Below are positions 1 through 8,858 of a stretch of 64,000 bases of DNA, one piece after another. The DNA lies in NCBI RefSeq assembly GCF_006716085.1, contig NZ_VFON01000001.1, positions 2,480,001 to 2,544,000 on the forward strand, read 5' to 3'. A program made the translations under genes and the position numbers. The notes beneath the pieces were generated by a model that saw only the letters and a program-made list of their open reading frames with translations, ran no database searches and was not told the DNA's origin. The DNA is from Leucobacter komagatae. Lineage in GTDB: Bacteria; Actinomycetota; Actinomycetes; Actinomycetales; Microbacteriaceae. Position 1 is the stretch's first letter. The number at the start of each line of letters is the position of its first letter.

Positions 1-2
1 TT

Positions 3-1481
3 ATCGTGCGGCCCGGCGGCAGCGTCCCCGCAGACGGTCGCGTTGTCGACGGCCGCGCGTCGTTCGACGAGTCGATGGTGACGGGCGAATCCCGCACTGT
101 CGGTCGCGGGGTCGGCGAGCCAGTCTCGGCCGGCACCGTTGCGACCGATTCGGGGGTGCGCATCGAGGTTACGGCGATCGGCGACGATACCGCCCTCGCG
201 GGCATTCAGCGCCTCGTCGCAGAGGCCCAGAACTCGTCCTCGCGCGCGCAGCGCCTCGCTGACACCGCGGCGGGCTGGCTCTTCTGGTTCGCACTTGCGG
301 CCGCCGTCGTGACGGCGATCGTGTGGACGCTGGTTGGGAACCCCGACGACGCCGTCGTGCGCACGATCACCGTGCTCGTGATCGCCTGCCCCCACGCGCT
401 CGGCCTCGCGATCCCGCTCGTTGTCTCGATCGCCACTGAGCGGTCTGCGCGCGCCGGTATTCTCGTGAAGGATCGTCTCGCGCTCGAGAGCATGCGCCTC
501 GTCGACGCCGTGCTGTTCGACAAGACCGGAACGCTCACGAAGGGCGAGCCGACGGTCACCCACGTTGAGGCGGTCGGTGACCTCTCGGAGGATCGTGTGC
601 TCGCGCTCGCGGCCGCCGCCGAGCAGGACAGCGAGCACCCGCTCGCGCAGGCGATCGTTCGCGCCGCGAGCGATCGCGGCCTTGAGGTGCCGGCCGCTGC
701 CGACTTCGCGTCGTCCCCCGCTGTCGGCGTCACGGCCCAGGTCGAGGGCGCGACAGTTCGCGTCGGTGGGCCGTACATGCTTGAGGAGGAGGGGGCGACC
801 GAGCTCGCCGTCTCGTCAGACTGGCGCGACCGCGGCGCGATCATCCTGCACGTGCTGCGTGACGGCGCGGTGATCGGGGCCCTCGCGCTGAGCGACGAGG
901 TTCGGCCGGAGTCGCACGACGCGGTGCGGGCGCTGCACAGGCTGGGCGTCGAAATTGTCATGATCACGGGTGACGCCGAGGCGGTCGCGAAGACCGTCGC
1001 GACCGAGCTTGGCATCGACCGCGTGCTCGCGGGCGTGCGGCCCGAGGACAAGGCTGCCGAGGTGTTGAAGCTCCAGCAGGGCGGTCGTCGGGTCGCAATG
1101 GTTGGTGACGGCGTGAACGACGCGCCGGCGCTCGCACAGGCAGACGTGGGGCTCGCGATTGGCGCGGGCACCGACGTTGCGATCGCCTCGGCGGGGGTGA
1201 TCCTCGCGAGCGATGACCCGCGCTCGGTGGTCTCCGTGATCGAGCTGTCGAAGGCGACCTACCGGAAGATGCGGCAGAATCTGTGGTGGGCCGCCGGCTA
1301 CAACCTCATTTCGGTGCCGCTCGCTGCCGGCGTGCTCGCGCCAATCGGGTTCGTGCTGCCGATGTCTGTCGGCGCGATCCTCATGTCGCTGTCGACCGTT
1401 GTGGTTGCGCTGAACGCGCAGCTGCTCCGCCGGCTCGACCTGCGGCCCGAGGTGACGACGCGCAACGTGCTCCAGGGCTGA
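3..1481 (+). CDS. Heavy-metal P1B-type ATPase, CopB-like, 5' truncated by window
   Basis: Membrane cation-exporting P-type ATPase, missing its N-terminus because the frame is open to the window edge. Visible in order: the actuator loop TGES (about residue 26 of the visible part), a membrane segment carrying CPH followed by ALGLAIP (about 128), the phosphorylation site DKTGT (about 172), the hinge GDGVND near residue 370 and two C-terminal membrane helices. In P1B ATPases CPH instead of CPC marks the CopB group (Cu/Ag export); that substrate is inferred from the motif. It ends 4 bases before a perfect inverted repeat and is followed by an OhrR-like regulator on the same strand. Confidence 0.93.
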   Translation: MVRPGGSVPADGRVVDGRASFDESMVTGESRTVGRGVGEPVSAGTVATDSGVRIEVTAIGDDTALAGIQRLVAEAQNSSSRAQRLADTAAGWLFWFALAAAVVTAIVWTLVGNPDDAVVRTITVLVIACPHALGLAIPLVVSIATERSARAGILVKDRLALESMRLVDAVLFDKTGTLTKGEPTVTHVEAVGDLSEDRVLALAAAAEQDSEHPLAQAIVRAASDRGLEVPAAADFASSPAVGVTAQVEGATVRVGGPYMLEEEGATELAVSSDWRDRGAIILHVLRDGAVIGALALSDEVRPESHDAVRALHRLGVEIVMITGDAEAVAKTVATELGIDRVLAGVRPEDKAAEVLKLQQGGRRVAMVGDGVNDAPALAQADVGLAIGAGTDVAIASAGVILASDDPRSVVSVIELSKATYRKMRQNLWWAAGYNLISVPLAAGVLAPIGFVLPMSVGAILMSLSTVVVALNAQLLRRLDLRPEVTTRNVLQG

Positions 1482-1484
1482 CAG

Positions 1485-1522
1485 GCGCATGTGCCACCGG
1501 GTAGTCTCGGTGGCACATGCGC
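1485..1522. promoter_or_regulatory. Perfect 15-bp inverted repeat between P-ATPase and OhrR-like gene
   Basis: Arms 1485-1499 (gcgcatgtgccaccg) and 1508-1522 are exact reverse complements separated by 8 bases. It could be a rho-independent hairpin for the ATPase gene, but no T-run follows. Its position about 60 bases before the regulator start also suits an autoregulatory operator. Confidence 0.6.
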
Positions 1523-1582
1523 TCAGCGCGTTCGAGAGGATGGGGGTCCTCCGAGCGCGCGTCAGAGAAGGGGGAGAGTCCG

Positions 1583-2032
1583 GTGGATCTCGGAGATAGC
1601 CGGCAGCATGTCGGGGTGTCCGACAGGCTCACGTTCCAGTTGTACGCGGCATCGCGCGCGATGGTTGGTGCGTATCGGCGCGAGCTGCAGGCGTTCAACC
1701 TCACCTATACGCAGTACCTGACGCTGCAGGCCATCTGGGGCGGCGACGGCAGGCCCGTCACCGAGCTGTGTGAGCAGCTCGAGCTCGACTCGGGCACAGT
1801 CTCGCCGCTGCTCGCGAGGCTTGAGCAGGGCGGCTTCATCTCGCGTGAGCGCGCCGGGGTTGACGGGCGGCAGGTGCGCGTCTTCTGTACTGAGCAGGGG
1901 TGGGGTCTGCGCGACCAGCTGGCGAACGTGCCGGGCGGAACCCGCGGGGTCGACGGCCTGAGCGACGATGAGCTCCAGAACCTGAGCTCTCTCCTCGACA
2001 CGCTGCGCGCCGCGGTGCGCTCGGGATCCTGA
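1583..2032 (+). CDS. OhrR-like MarR-family regulator lacking the sensing cysteine
   Basis: A 149-residue winged-helix regulator. The start is the GTG at 1583, preceded by aagggggagag at 1568-1577; an earlier in-frame ATG at 1517 lies in the inverted repeat and adds a non-homologous Arg/Ser-rich leader. The opening helix (LYAASRAM, then LTYTQYLTL) and the helix LDSGTVSPLLARLEQGG are characteristic of OhrR organic-peroxide sensors. In OhrR the peroxidatic Cys sits in LCFALY; here the same position is Thr17 (LTFQLY). Other cysteines remain in TELCEQ and VFCTEQ. No ohr peroxidase gene is adjacent. It may sense something else or use another Cys. Confidence 0.88.
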   Translation: MDLGDSRQHVGVSDRLTFQLYAASRAMVGAYRRELQAFNLTYTQYLTLQAIWGGDGRPVTELCEQLELDSGTVSPLLARLEQGGFISRERAGVDGRQVRVFCTEQGWGLRDQLANVPGGTRGVDGLSDDELQNLSSLLDTLRAAVRSGS

Positions 2033-2054
2033 TTCGGCGGGACCGCTCCTCTCG

Positions 2055-3530
2055 TTACTGCTCGTGCCCGCGCTCGCTCTTAGGGAGCGGGATCACGCCG
2101 GTGACAGACTGCTCATCGGCCCACTGCTCGACGCCGGAAATCTCGGGGAGCCTGTCGCGGGTGAATACCGGATCACGGCCAAGCTTCCGCTGTGCCGTGT
2201 AGTCGCGCAGCAGCTTGAACGCGACGCCCGACAGGAGCGCGATCGCGACGAGATTGATCAGCGCCATGATGCCCATAATGCCGTCGGCGAGGTTCCAGAC
2301 AATATCGGCGGAGACAACCGAGCCGGCGAACACAGCGAGCACGGCGATGATGCGATAGCCAGCGAGCACCCGCTTGCCGGTGCTCAGAAACTCAATGTTC
2401 GATTCGCCGTAATAGTAGTTTCCGAGGATGGACGAGAACGCGAGCAGGAAGATGATGATCGTGAGGAGCACGTTTGCCCACGGGCCGAGCGAGCTTGAGA
2501 TTGCGCTCTGGGTGAGAGCGATGCCCTTGGCTGCACCGGTGAGGTCTGGCGCCGCCACGAGCACGATGAACGCGGTGATCGAGCAGATGAGAAACGTGTC
2601 GAAGTAGACGCCGAGCGTTTGCACGAGGCCCTGCTTTACGGGGTGGGTGACCGCGGCCGAGGCCCCGGCGTTCGGGGCCGACCCGAGCCCCGCCTCGTTC
2701 GAGAACATCCCACGCTTGATGCCCGTGAGAATCACGTAGCCGAGCGCAGCTCCGGTGACCTGCTGTGCGCCGAACGCCGACGAGAAGATCGTTGCGAACA
2801 CGGCGGGCAGTTCGGTGATGTTGAGGGCGACGATCACGAGCCCAATGAGCAAGTACAGCAGCGCCATGAGGGGGACGAGGGTCTGCGTGACCGAGGCGAT
2901 GCGGCGCACGCCGCCGAAGATCACGGCAGCCATGAGCGCGGCAAGCACGCAGCCCGTGGCAATCGGTAGCCAGTCTGGCGTGCCCGCGGTGAGGCTCCCC
3001 GCTAGCGTGGCCTGGATTGTGTTTGCCTGCAACGAAGAGAACGCGATGGGGAAGCAGACGATGAGCACCGCGGAGAAGACGACGCCGAGCCAGCGCGCGC
3101 CGAGCCCGCGCTCCATGTAGTAGGCAGGCCCGCCGCGAAACCCCGACGCGTCCTTAGTCTTGTAGAGCTGTGCGAGCGACGACTCGACGAACGAGGAGGC
3201 GCCTCCGATGAACGCCATGAGCCACATCCAAAAGATGGCGCCGGGGCCGCCGACGGCGATCGCGGTGCCGACGCCGGCGATGTTGCCGACGCCGACGCGG
3301 GAGGCCGCTGAGATCGTGAAGGCCTGGAAGGCGGAGACCGACTGCGGGGCGCCGTGCTCGTCGCGCGGCGTCTTGTCTGTCAGGGTGCGGAACATGTCTG
3401 GGAGGAGGCGAAACTGGACGACGCCCGAGCGAACGGTCAGGTAGAGGCCGAGTGCTACGACGACGGGCAGCACGAGCCACGTCCAGAACGCGTCGCCCCA
3501 CTGAGCAAGGAGATTGCTGATCGCTTCCAT
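2055..3530 (-). CDS. Alanine/glycine:cation symporter (AGCS family)
   Basis: A 491-residue sodium-coupled amino acid importer with about ten hydrophobic segments. The AGCS signature GVGNIAGVGTAIAVGGPGA, followed by FWMW, is complete near residue 80. The start is set at the ATG at 3530 (MEAISNLL); the frame extends 13 codons upstream but without family similarity. Transcribed convergently with the OhrR-like gene, 22 bases away. Transport of Ala or Gly is the family activity; the exact substrate is not readable from sequence. Confidence 0.93.
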   Translation of the reverse strand: MEAISNLLAQWGDAFWTWLVLPVVVALGLYLTVRSGVVQFRLLPDMFRTLTDKTPRDEHGAPQSVSAFQAFTISAASRVGVGNIAGVGTAIAVGGPGAIFWMWLMAFIGGASSFVESSLAQLYKTKDASGFRGGPAYYMERGLGARWLGVVFSAVLIVCFPIAFSSLQANTIQATLAGSLTAGTPDWLPIATGCVLAALMAAVIFGGVRRIASVTQTLVPLMALLYLLIGLVIVALNITELPAVFATIFSSAFGAQQVTGAALGYVILTGIKRGMFSNEAGLGSAPNAGASAAVTHPVKQGLVQTLGVYFDTFLICSITAFIVLVAAPDLTGAAKGIALTQSAISSSLGPWANVLLTIIIFLLAFSSILGNYYYGESNIEFLSTGKRVLAGYRIIAVLAVFAGSVVSADIVWNLADGIMGIMALINLVAIALLSGVAFKLLRDYTAQRKLGRDPVFTRDRLPEISGVEQWADEQSVTGVIPLPKSERGHEQ

Positions 3531-3587
3531 GGGACGAGCATAGGTGAGGTGCGCGGCGCTGGGTAGCACCGCTTGGGGTGTCGTGGC

Positions 3588-3986
3588 TTACGCCCCGGCC
3601 CCGTCTTCGGCCACGTAGAACCAGTTGCCGCCCTCGCGCACAAAGGCGCTGCGTTCGTGCTGCTCGAAGCGACCCTCTGGGGTGCGTCCGATCGCGGTGA
3701 ATGTGACGGTCCCGGCATCGTCGAACGGCCCGCCCCGCTCGCTCGCCTCGATGATGAGGCGGAGCCACCGGGTGTCGCCGTCGAGCTCCAGCTCGCTCGG
3801 CCGAGTGCTCGAGTGCCAGCTGCGCAGCAGGTAGGCGGCGTCGCCAATTGCGAAGGCACTGTATCTGGATCGCATGAGCTGCGTCGCGGTCGGCGCCGGA
3901 CTGCCGTCATGAACCGGGCCGCAGCACGCGCCGTATGGGTTGCCAAGGCCGCAGGGGCAGGGAGCTGAGCGATCGAACGAGGTCAC
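3588..3986 (-). CDS. YchJ-like UPF0225 protein with SEC-C type zinc motif
   Basis: A 132-residue cytoplasmic protein. It begins with a cysteine cluster, CPCGLGNPYGACCGP, as in SEC-C metal-binding proteins, followed by the YchJ hallmark RSRYSAFAIGDAAYLLRSWH and a cystatin-like C-terminal half ending in NWFYVAEDGAG. The GTG at 3986 gives the normal family length; the open frame runs 44 codons further through the divergent promoter. The function is not established for the family; metal binding is inferred from the cysteines. Confidence 0.85.
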   Translation of the reverse strand: MTSFDRSAPCPCGLGNPYGACCGPVHDGSPAPTATQLMRSRYSAFAIGDAAYLLRSWHSSTRPSELELDGDTRWLRLIIEASERGGPFDDAGTVTFTAIGRTPEGRFEQHERSAFVREGGNWFYVAEDGAGA

Positions 3987-4024
3987 TAGACCACGGTATC
4001 GGCATCTCCGGTTGCAATCTGTGT

Positions 4025-4042
4025 CACTGTCGTAATACAGTG
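4025..4042. promoter_or_regulatory. Candidate YtrA-type operator upstream of the GntR/ABC operon
   Basis: Inverted repeat cactgt (4025-4030) / acagtg (4037-4042) with a 6-base AT-rich centre (cgtaat), about 40 bases before the GntR gene. YtrA regulators usually repress their own operon through a short dyad in this place. The taatac at 4033-4038 could double as a -10 element. Confidence 0.45.
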
Positions 4043-4082
4043 GTACATGGCGGGTGCTAGCCCCGTCGAAGGAAGGACACAC

Positions 4083-4478
4083 ATGCAGCTCGACGATTCC
4101 CGGCCCATCTGGGCACAACTCGTCGACGAGTTTAGGCGCCGCATCGCCTCGGGGGAGTGGCCGACGGGCCTCAAGGTTCCCTCGGTGCGCGAGCTCGCAC
4201 TCGAGCTCGGAGTCAACCCGAACACCGTGCAGAAGGCGCTCGGTGAGGTCGACCGCCTGGGGCTCACGCTCCCCGAGCGCACCGCAGGCAGGTTCGTGAC
4301 GCGCGACGAGGGCGCCATCGCCCTGGCGCGCACCGCGCTCGCCGCGGCACAGGCCGATGCGCTCGTGGCGACGGCACGCGGCCTCGGCATGACCCTTCCC
4401 GAGACCGCGCTACTGCTTGAACGACGCTGGGGGGCCATGCCCGCCCCAGCACCGACCGAAAGGACACCCGATGAGTGA
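4083..4478 (+). CDS. GntR-family regulator, YtrA subfamily
   Basis: A 131-residue short GntR repressor: winged helix (PIWAQLVDEFRRRIASGEWP, then VPSVRELALELGVNPNTVQKAL) followed by only a short helical tail, which defines the YtrA subfamily. ATG at 4083 with gaaggaag ahead. Its 3' end overlaps the ABC ATPase start by 8 bases, so the three genes (regulator, ATPase, permease) form a coupled operon. YtrA regulators generally control the ABC exporter encoded with them, often in response to cell-envelope stress; the inducer is unknown here. Confidence 0.92.
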   Translation: MQLDDSRPIWAQLVDEFRRRIASGEWPTGLKVPSVRELALELGVNPNTVQKALGEVDRLGLTLPERTAGRFVTRDEGAIALARTALAAAQADALVATARGLGMTLPETALLLERRWGAMPAPAPTERTPDE

Positions 4479-5193
4479 GCAGCACCTGCCACCGTCACCA
4501 CCCGCGATTGAGGTGCGCGGCCTGACAAAGGCCTACCGGGGGCGCCCCGCGCTCGCCGGCCTCGACCTCGCCCTCCAGCCCGGCCAGATCGTCGGGCTCA
4601 TGGGCGACAACGGCTCCGGCAAGACGACGCTCTTAAAGATCCTCGCCGGCGTGCTCGCCGAGTGGGAGGGCGCCGTCAGCGTCGCGGGCCACGCGCCCGG
4701 GGCCGAGTCAAAGGCGCTCGTCTCGTTCCTCCCCGACGCCTCCTTCCTGCCCGATGCGCACAAGCCGCAAGACTCGATCGCGCAGTACGCGAGGTTCTTC
4801 GCAGACTTCGATGCGGCGAAAGCGCGCGAAATGGTCGACTTCTTCGGCCTTCCGTGGGACCGCAGCCTCAAGGAAATGTCGAAGGGCATGCGCGAAAAGC
4901 TGCAGATTTCGCTCGCCATGAGCCGCCGCGCCAGCGTGTACCTGCTCGACGAGCCGATCTCGGGCGTCGACCCCGCCTCGCGCGACGTGATCCTGCGCGG
5001 GATCCTCTCGAACTTCGCGGAAGACGCGCTCATGCTCGTCTCCACCCACCTCATCCAAGACGTCGAGTCAATCGTCGACTCCGTCGTGTTCCTTCGTGCT
5101 GGGCGCGTGCTCCTGCAGGGCGGCGCCGACGACCTCCGCGAGGAGCACGGCGTGAGCCTCGACGCTCTCTTCAGAAAGGTGTACGCAGCATGA
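4471..5193 (+). CDS. ABC transporter ATP-binding protein (YtrB-like)
   Basis: A 240-residue ATPase: Walker A GDNGSGKTT (about residue 51), a divergent signature MSKGMREKLQIS in place of LSGGQ, Walker B VYLLDEP and switch His in STHLIQD. The MSKGM-type signature is usual for exporters linked to YtrA regulators. The ATG at 4471 is inside the last codons of the GntR gene; the stop overlaps the permease start (ATGA). Energises the membrane protein encoded next. Confidence 0.93.
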   Translation: MSEQHLPPSPPAIEVRGLTKAYRGRPALAGLDLALQPGQIVGLMGDNGSGKTTLLKILAGVLAEWEGAVSVAGHAPGAESKALVSFLPDASFLPDAHKPQDSIAQYARFFADFDAAKAREMVDFFGLPWDRSLKEMSKGMREKLQISLAMSRRASVYLLDEPISGVDPASRDVILRGILSNFAEDALMLVSTHLIQDVESIVDSVVFLRAGRVLLQGGADDLREEHGVSLDALFRKVYAA

Positions 5194-6017
5194 TCGCCAA
5201 GCTAATGAGCCAGGAGTTCATTTCGACGCGCAAAGCGCTCTTCACGACCGTCGGAATCATGCTCGTCGTGATCCTGATGGGCTACGCCCTCGCGATCCTC
5301 CGCGTGCCGATCCTCGACGGGCTTGGGCTCGGCGCGGGCATCGGCGGGACGATCGCGCTCACCCCCGTCGTGCTCGCCGTGCTCGCTGCGCACTACTGGC
5401 GCACGATGTATGGCGCGCAGGGCTACTTCACGATGACGATTCCGGTGCGCGGGCGGGCGATTTTCGCGGCGAAGGTGCTCTATGGCATCTCCGCCTCCCT
5501 CGCCGCCGCCGTGGTGACGGTCGCGCTCCTCGCGCTTGCCGCGGTTGCGTTCGCAGTCTCGAAGGGCGTCGCGCCCCTCGACTTCCTCCGCGAGGGGCTT
5601 ACGATGCTCGACCCGGGGCTCGGCTGGTTCATTGCCATCGCCCTCACCATCCAGCTCGTGTTCTGGGTCATCGCGGGCGCCGCGCTCATGTCGATCGGTG
5701 CGGAGGGGCGGTTCAACCACCTCGGCTTCGGCGCGCCCGTCATCGGTGCGGTCGCGCTCTACTTCGTGATGCAGCTGCTCGGGCTCGCGGCGATGCTGTT
5801 CGTGCCCCTCGGCATCCGCATCGGCGGGCCCGATGCCGGGGCGTTCGTAGCGCAGGGCATGTTCCCGGACTTCCTCGCGGCGCTGAAGCCGGGCGGCACG
5901 GCTGCGGCTGAACCGAGCGTGCTCGGCATCGGGGTGTTCCTCGTCTCGCTCGTCGCCGGCGTCGTGTTCGCAATGTGGGGAGCCCGCTCGGTCGACCGCC
6001 GCACCTCGCTCCGCTAG
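5190..6017 (+). CDS. ABC transporter permease (YtrA-associated)
   Basis: A 275-residue integral membrane protein with about six hydrophobic helices. The start is the ATG at 5190, overlapping the ATPase stop by 4 bases; a much longer frame through 4662 is just the alternate frame of the ATPase gene. It is the translocation partner of the preceding ATPase. Its TAG stop shares the palindrome CTAG (6014-6017) with the stop of the convergent gene. Confidence 0.88.
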   Translation: MIAKLMSQEFISTRKALFTTVGIMLVVILMGYALAILRVPILDGLGLGAGIGGTIALTPVVLAVLAAHYWRTMYGAQGYFTMTIPVRGRAIFAAKVLYGISASLAAAVVTVALLALAAVAFAVSKGVAPLDFLREGLTMLDPGLGWFIAIALTIQLVFWVIAGAALMSIGAEGRFNHLGFGAPVIGAVALYFVMQLLGLAAMLFVPLGIRIGGPDAGAFVAQGMFPDFLAALKPGGTAAAEPSVLGIGVFLVSLVAGVVFAMWGARSVDRRTSLR

Positions 6018-7321
6018 CGGGCGAGCTGCAGCTCGGGCTGACCCCCGTGCTGGTGATCGTGCTGAACGGCGCCTCTGATCTCGGTGAACAGGGGCGCCGT
6101 TCCCGCGTGCTCGACGCCATACACGGGCGGCACGGGCAGCGAGTTGTAGTGGAACGGGTTGCTCGCGTAGTACGCGCCCGTGTCGAGCAGCGCGACGAGA
6201 TCGCCCTGCTCGAGCAGCGGCAGCTCCCGCCCGCGCGCGACGAGGTCGCCCGCGAAGCAGCAGGGCCCAGCGACGTCGTGGATCGCGGTGATGTCGGCCG
6301 GCTTCGGCGCTCCGGTCGCCTCGAAGCCCTCGACCCGCAGCGGCCAGGCCTCGGGCATGAACACCGTGCGCGTCGCGACCTGCGCGCCTGCGTGGGTGAT
6401 CGCCACGCGGCGACCGCCGACCTCCTTCGTGTACTCGACGTAGGTCGCGATGAAGCCGTGCTTCGCGAGGATGCTCCTGCCGAACTCGGTGACGATCTCG
6501 TAGTCGCCCGAGAAGAGGCGCGGCGCGCCCTCAGCGAGCGCGGCAACGTAGTCGTCAAACGCCGAGATCGGGTTGTCGGTTGCGAAGTCGACGGGCAGGC
6601 CGCCGCCGATGTCGAGGGTGCGGATCTGCGCGAAGCCCGCGCGAGCATTCACCTCGTCAGCGAAGCCCACGAGTTCGTTCACGCCCTCGGCGATGAGGGG
6701 GAGCGGGCAGCCTTGCGACCCGACGTGGGTGTGCGCTCGCCGCAGCCACGGCGACGCGAGGTACGCCTCGATGAGCTGCTCACGCATGCCCGCGTCGCGC
6801 ATCGGCACACCGAACTTCGAGTGCGCGCTTGCGGTGCTCATCGCCGCAATTGAACCGGCCCCGACCTGGGGGTTCAAGCGGATCCCGATTTCTGAATCCG
6901 ACCCGCTCTCCTCGATGATCGAGCGAACCCGGGCGAGCTCCTGGAAGTTATCGACGTTGAGGGCGGCGCCCAGGCCGAGCGCCCGGCGCAGTTCGCCCCA
7001 CGACTTCGCCGGGGAGTCGAAGACGAGCCTGTCAGGAGTGATGCCAGCCGCAAGCGCGGCGCTCAGCTCGCCGTCGCTCGCGACCTCAGCGCCCATGCCG
7101 AGCGCGCCGAGCCGCTTGAGCACAGGCACGAGCGGGTTCGCCTTCACCGCGAACGCGTGGAGCACGGGGATATCGGCGGGGAACGCGCGGAGCAGGTGCT
7201 CAACGTTGAGCTGCACCCGCTCCCAGTCGAGGAATGAGACGAGGGGCGAGTGCTCCTCGTGGAGGAGGCCCTGGCCGAGGGCTTCGGTGAGGATCTGTGA
7301 TCGGCGTGCTGAATCGCTCAT
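6014..7321 (-). CDS. Fold-type III PLP enzyme, diaminopimelate decarboxylase-like
   Basis: A 435-residue alanine-racemase/DAP-decarboxylase fold enzyme. Visible: PLP lysine in HAFAVKANP near residue 60, THVGSQG, DIGGGLPVDF, the phosphate-binding loop as EFGRSI (EPGR in true LysA), the active-site Cys in GPCCFAGD and the C-terminal DTGAYY. It is probably an amino acid decarboxylase or racemase paralogue, not the biosynthetic LysA, because of the EFGR loop and no lysine genes nearby; the substrate is open. The stop overlaps the convergent permease stop by 4 bases. Confidence 0.85.
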   Translation of the reverse strand: MSDSARRSQILTEALGQGLLHEEHSPLVSFLDWERVQLNVEHLLRAFPADIPVLHAFAVKANPLVPVLKRLGALGMGAEVASDGELSAALAAGITPDRLVFDSPAKSWGELRRALGLGAALNVDNFQELARVRSIIEESGSDSEIGIRLNPQVGAGSIAAMSTASAHSKFGVPMRDAGMREQLIEAYLASPWLRRAHTHVGSQGCPLPLIAEGVNELVGFADEVNARAGFAQIRTLDIGGGLPVDFATDNPISAFDDYVAALAEGAPRLFSGDYEIVTEFGRSILAKHGFIATYVEYTKEVGGRRVAITHAGAQVATRTVFMPEAWPLRVEGFEATGAPKPADITAIHDVAGPCCFAGDLVARGRELPLLEQGDLVALLDTGAYYASNPFHYNSLPVPPVYGVEHAGTAPLFTEIRGAVQHDHQHGGQPELQLAR

Positions 7322-7613
7322 GGTGATGTGGCTCTGCGCTCTCGTGGTCGTGTTGGGTGTGGGGGCCGCGCCCAGGCGATATCTGCCCCGCCACTCAGGC
7401 TAGGATTATTCGTTTGGCAGCAGATCCGTCCGGGGGGATGAAATCTGACTGCGAATTCATCCCAAGAGGATGATGAGCTCACTGGGCCCAGCCCATATGG
7501 TGAGACGTGCCCTGCGGAGCTGCATGGGTAGGGCCCTGGGGCAACCACATAGCTTCGTGAGTTGACGCGGTGGTGTGCCGGGCCCGAGATAGTGAACACC
7601 AGAAAGAAACAAC

Positions 7614-8858
7614 ATGACTACCGCTACCCAATCGGGCGCAGGCGCCCAGACGGCAACGGCCAAGCCGCACAGCACCGCGATCACCTTCTGGCAAGGTGTC
7701 GCGATCATTTTTGGCGCGAACATTGGAGCTGGCATTCTCGCGCTGCCCTACGGAGCGCGAAGTGGCGGCTTTCCCGCGCTGCTTGTGGCGCTCATCGTCG
7801 CAGGGTTCCTGACTACGGCATCGATGCTTTACGTCGCCGAGGTCGCACTGCGAACCAAAGAGCCGTTGCAGCTCGCTGGGCTCGCGAAGAAGTATCTCGG
7901 CAATGTCGGGTCGTGGCTCGTCTTCGCCGGCGTCGCCGTCAACGGCCTCGGAGCGCTCATCGCCTACACTTCGGGTTCGGGGCGGATCCTCTCCGAACTG
8001 CTCGGCCTGCCTGAGGCAGTCGGAAGTCTCATCTTCTTCATCCCCGGGGTCCTTGTGGTCTGGTTCGGTCTGCAAGCAACTGGCCGCTCAGAGCAGGCGA
8101 TTACGATTGCGATGCTTGTGCTTATCCTTGTGCTCTGCGGGTGGACATTCTTTGGCCCCGGCATCGACATTGCAAACGTGACGTACGTGCAGCCGTTCTT
8201 TATTATCCCGATCGTGAACCTCGCGGTCTTCGCGTTTATTGCGCAGTACACCGTCCCGGAGCTTGCACGGGGACTGGCAGAGACGAACCCACGTGCGCTA
8301 CCCCGCGCGATCGTTGTCGGCATGTGCGCAACAGGGTTCCTGCTCGCACTCGTTCCGCTCGCAGCGCTCGGCATGATGGGCCGTGAAGGCATCACCGAAG
8401 TCGTTACCGTGGCGTGGGGGCAGGAGCTCGGCTCCGCCGCGTACTATCTGGCGAACATCTTCGCGGTGCTCGCGATGATGACATCGTTCTGGGCGATCGC
8501 ACTCACGCTCATGACCAACATCTTCGACAGGTTCAAGTGGCCGTCGGAGGGCGCTCCGGGCTACCGAGTGGCTGCTATCGCGATCGTTGCGATCCCGGCA
8601 TTCCTCATCGGCGTCTTCAAACTCGCGGGGTTTGTATCTGCACTCGGTTATGCGGGCGGGTTTGCAGGGGCAATCATGTCTATCGTCCCCGTCCTAATGC
8701 TGCACCGGGCACGCAAGCACGGTGACCAGGAGCCGGCGTGGAAGGCGGGCTGGGTCTCCCACCCGATCATTCAGGGCCTGCTCATTCTTGTTTTCGGCCT
8801 CGCTTTTGTCTACTCGCTCGTGTCAGCGTTTGGACTCGTGCCTGACGGCTGGGCCTGA
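7614..8858 (+). CDS. Amino acid permease, aromatic (HAAAP) type of the APC superfamily
   Basis: A 414-residue transporter with about eleven hydrophobic segments. The first helix carries GANIGAGILALPYGARSGG, the unwound substrate/ion motif of HAAAP and related APC carriers. ATG at 7614 follows agaaagaaac. The upstream 292-base divergent spacer includes an 8-bp inverted repeat (7435-7442/7456-7463), a possible operator. It overlaps the formamidase gene as TGATG, so import and amide hydrolysis are probably expressed together. Aromatic specificity is a family inference only. Confidence 0.88.
   Translation: MTTATQSGAGAQTATAKPHSTAITFWQGVAIIFGANIGAGILALPYGARSGGFPALLVALIVAGFLTTASMLYVAEVALRTKEPLQLAGLAKKYLGNVGSWLVFAGVAVNGLGALIAYTSGSGRILSELLGLPEAVGSLIFFIPGVLVVWFGLQATGRSEQAITIAMLVLILVLCGWTFFGPGIDIANVTYVQPFFIIPIVNLAVFAFIAQYTVPELARGLAETNPRALPRAIVVGMCATGFLLALVPLAALGMMGREGITEVVTVAWGQELGSAAYYLANIFAVLAMMTSFWAIALTLMTNIFDRFKWPSEGAPGYRVAAIAIVAIPAFLIGVFKLAGFVSALGYAGGFAGAIMSIVPVLMLHRARKHGDQEPAWKAGWVSHPIIQGLLILVFGLAFVYSLVSAFGLVPDGWA

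Noticed and set aside
206..1490. Long minus-strand frames under the P-ATPase gene
   Set aside because: Typical mirror frames of a high-GC gene; no start signals, Ser/Arg/Thr-rich composition.
4662..5189. Long Arg-rich leader fused to the ABC permease
   Set aside because: It is the ATPase gene read in another frame; the permease has its own ATG at 5190 overlapping the ATPase stop.
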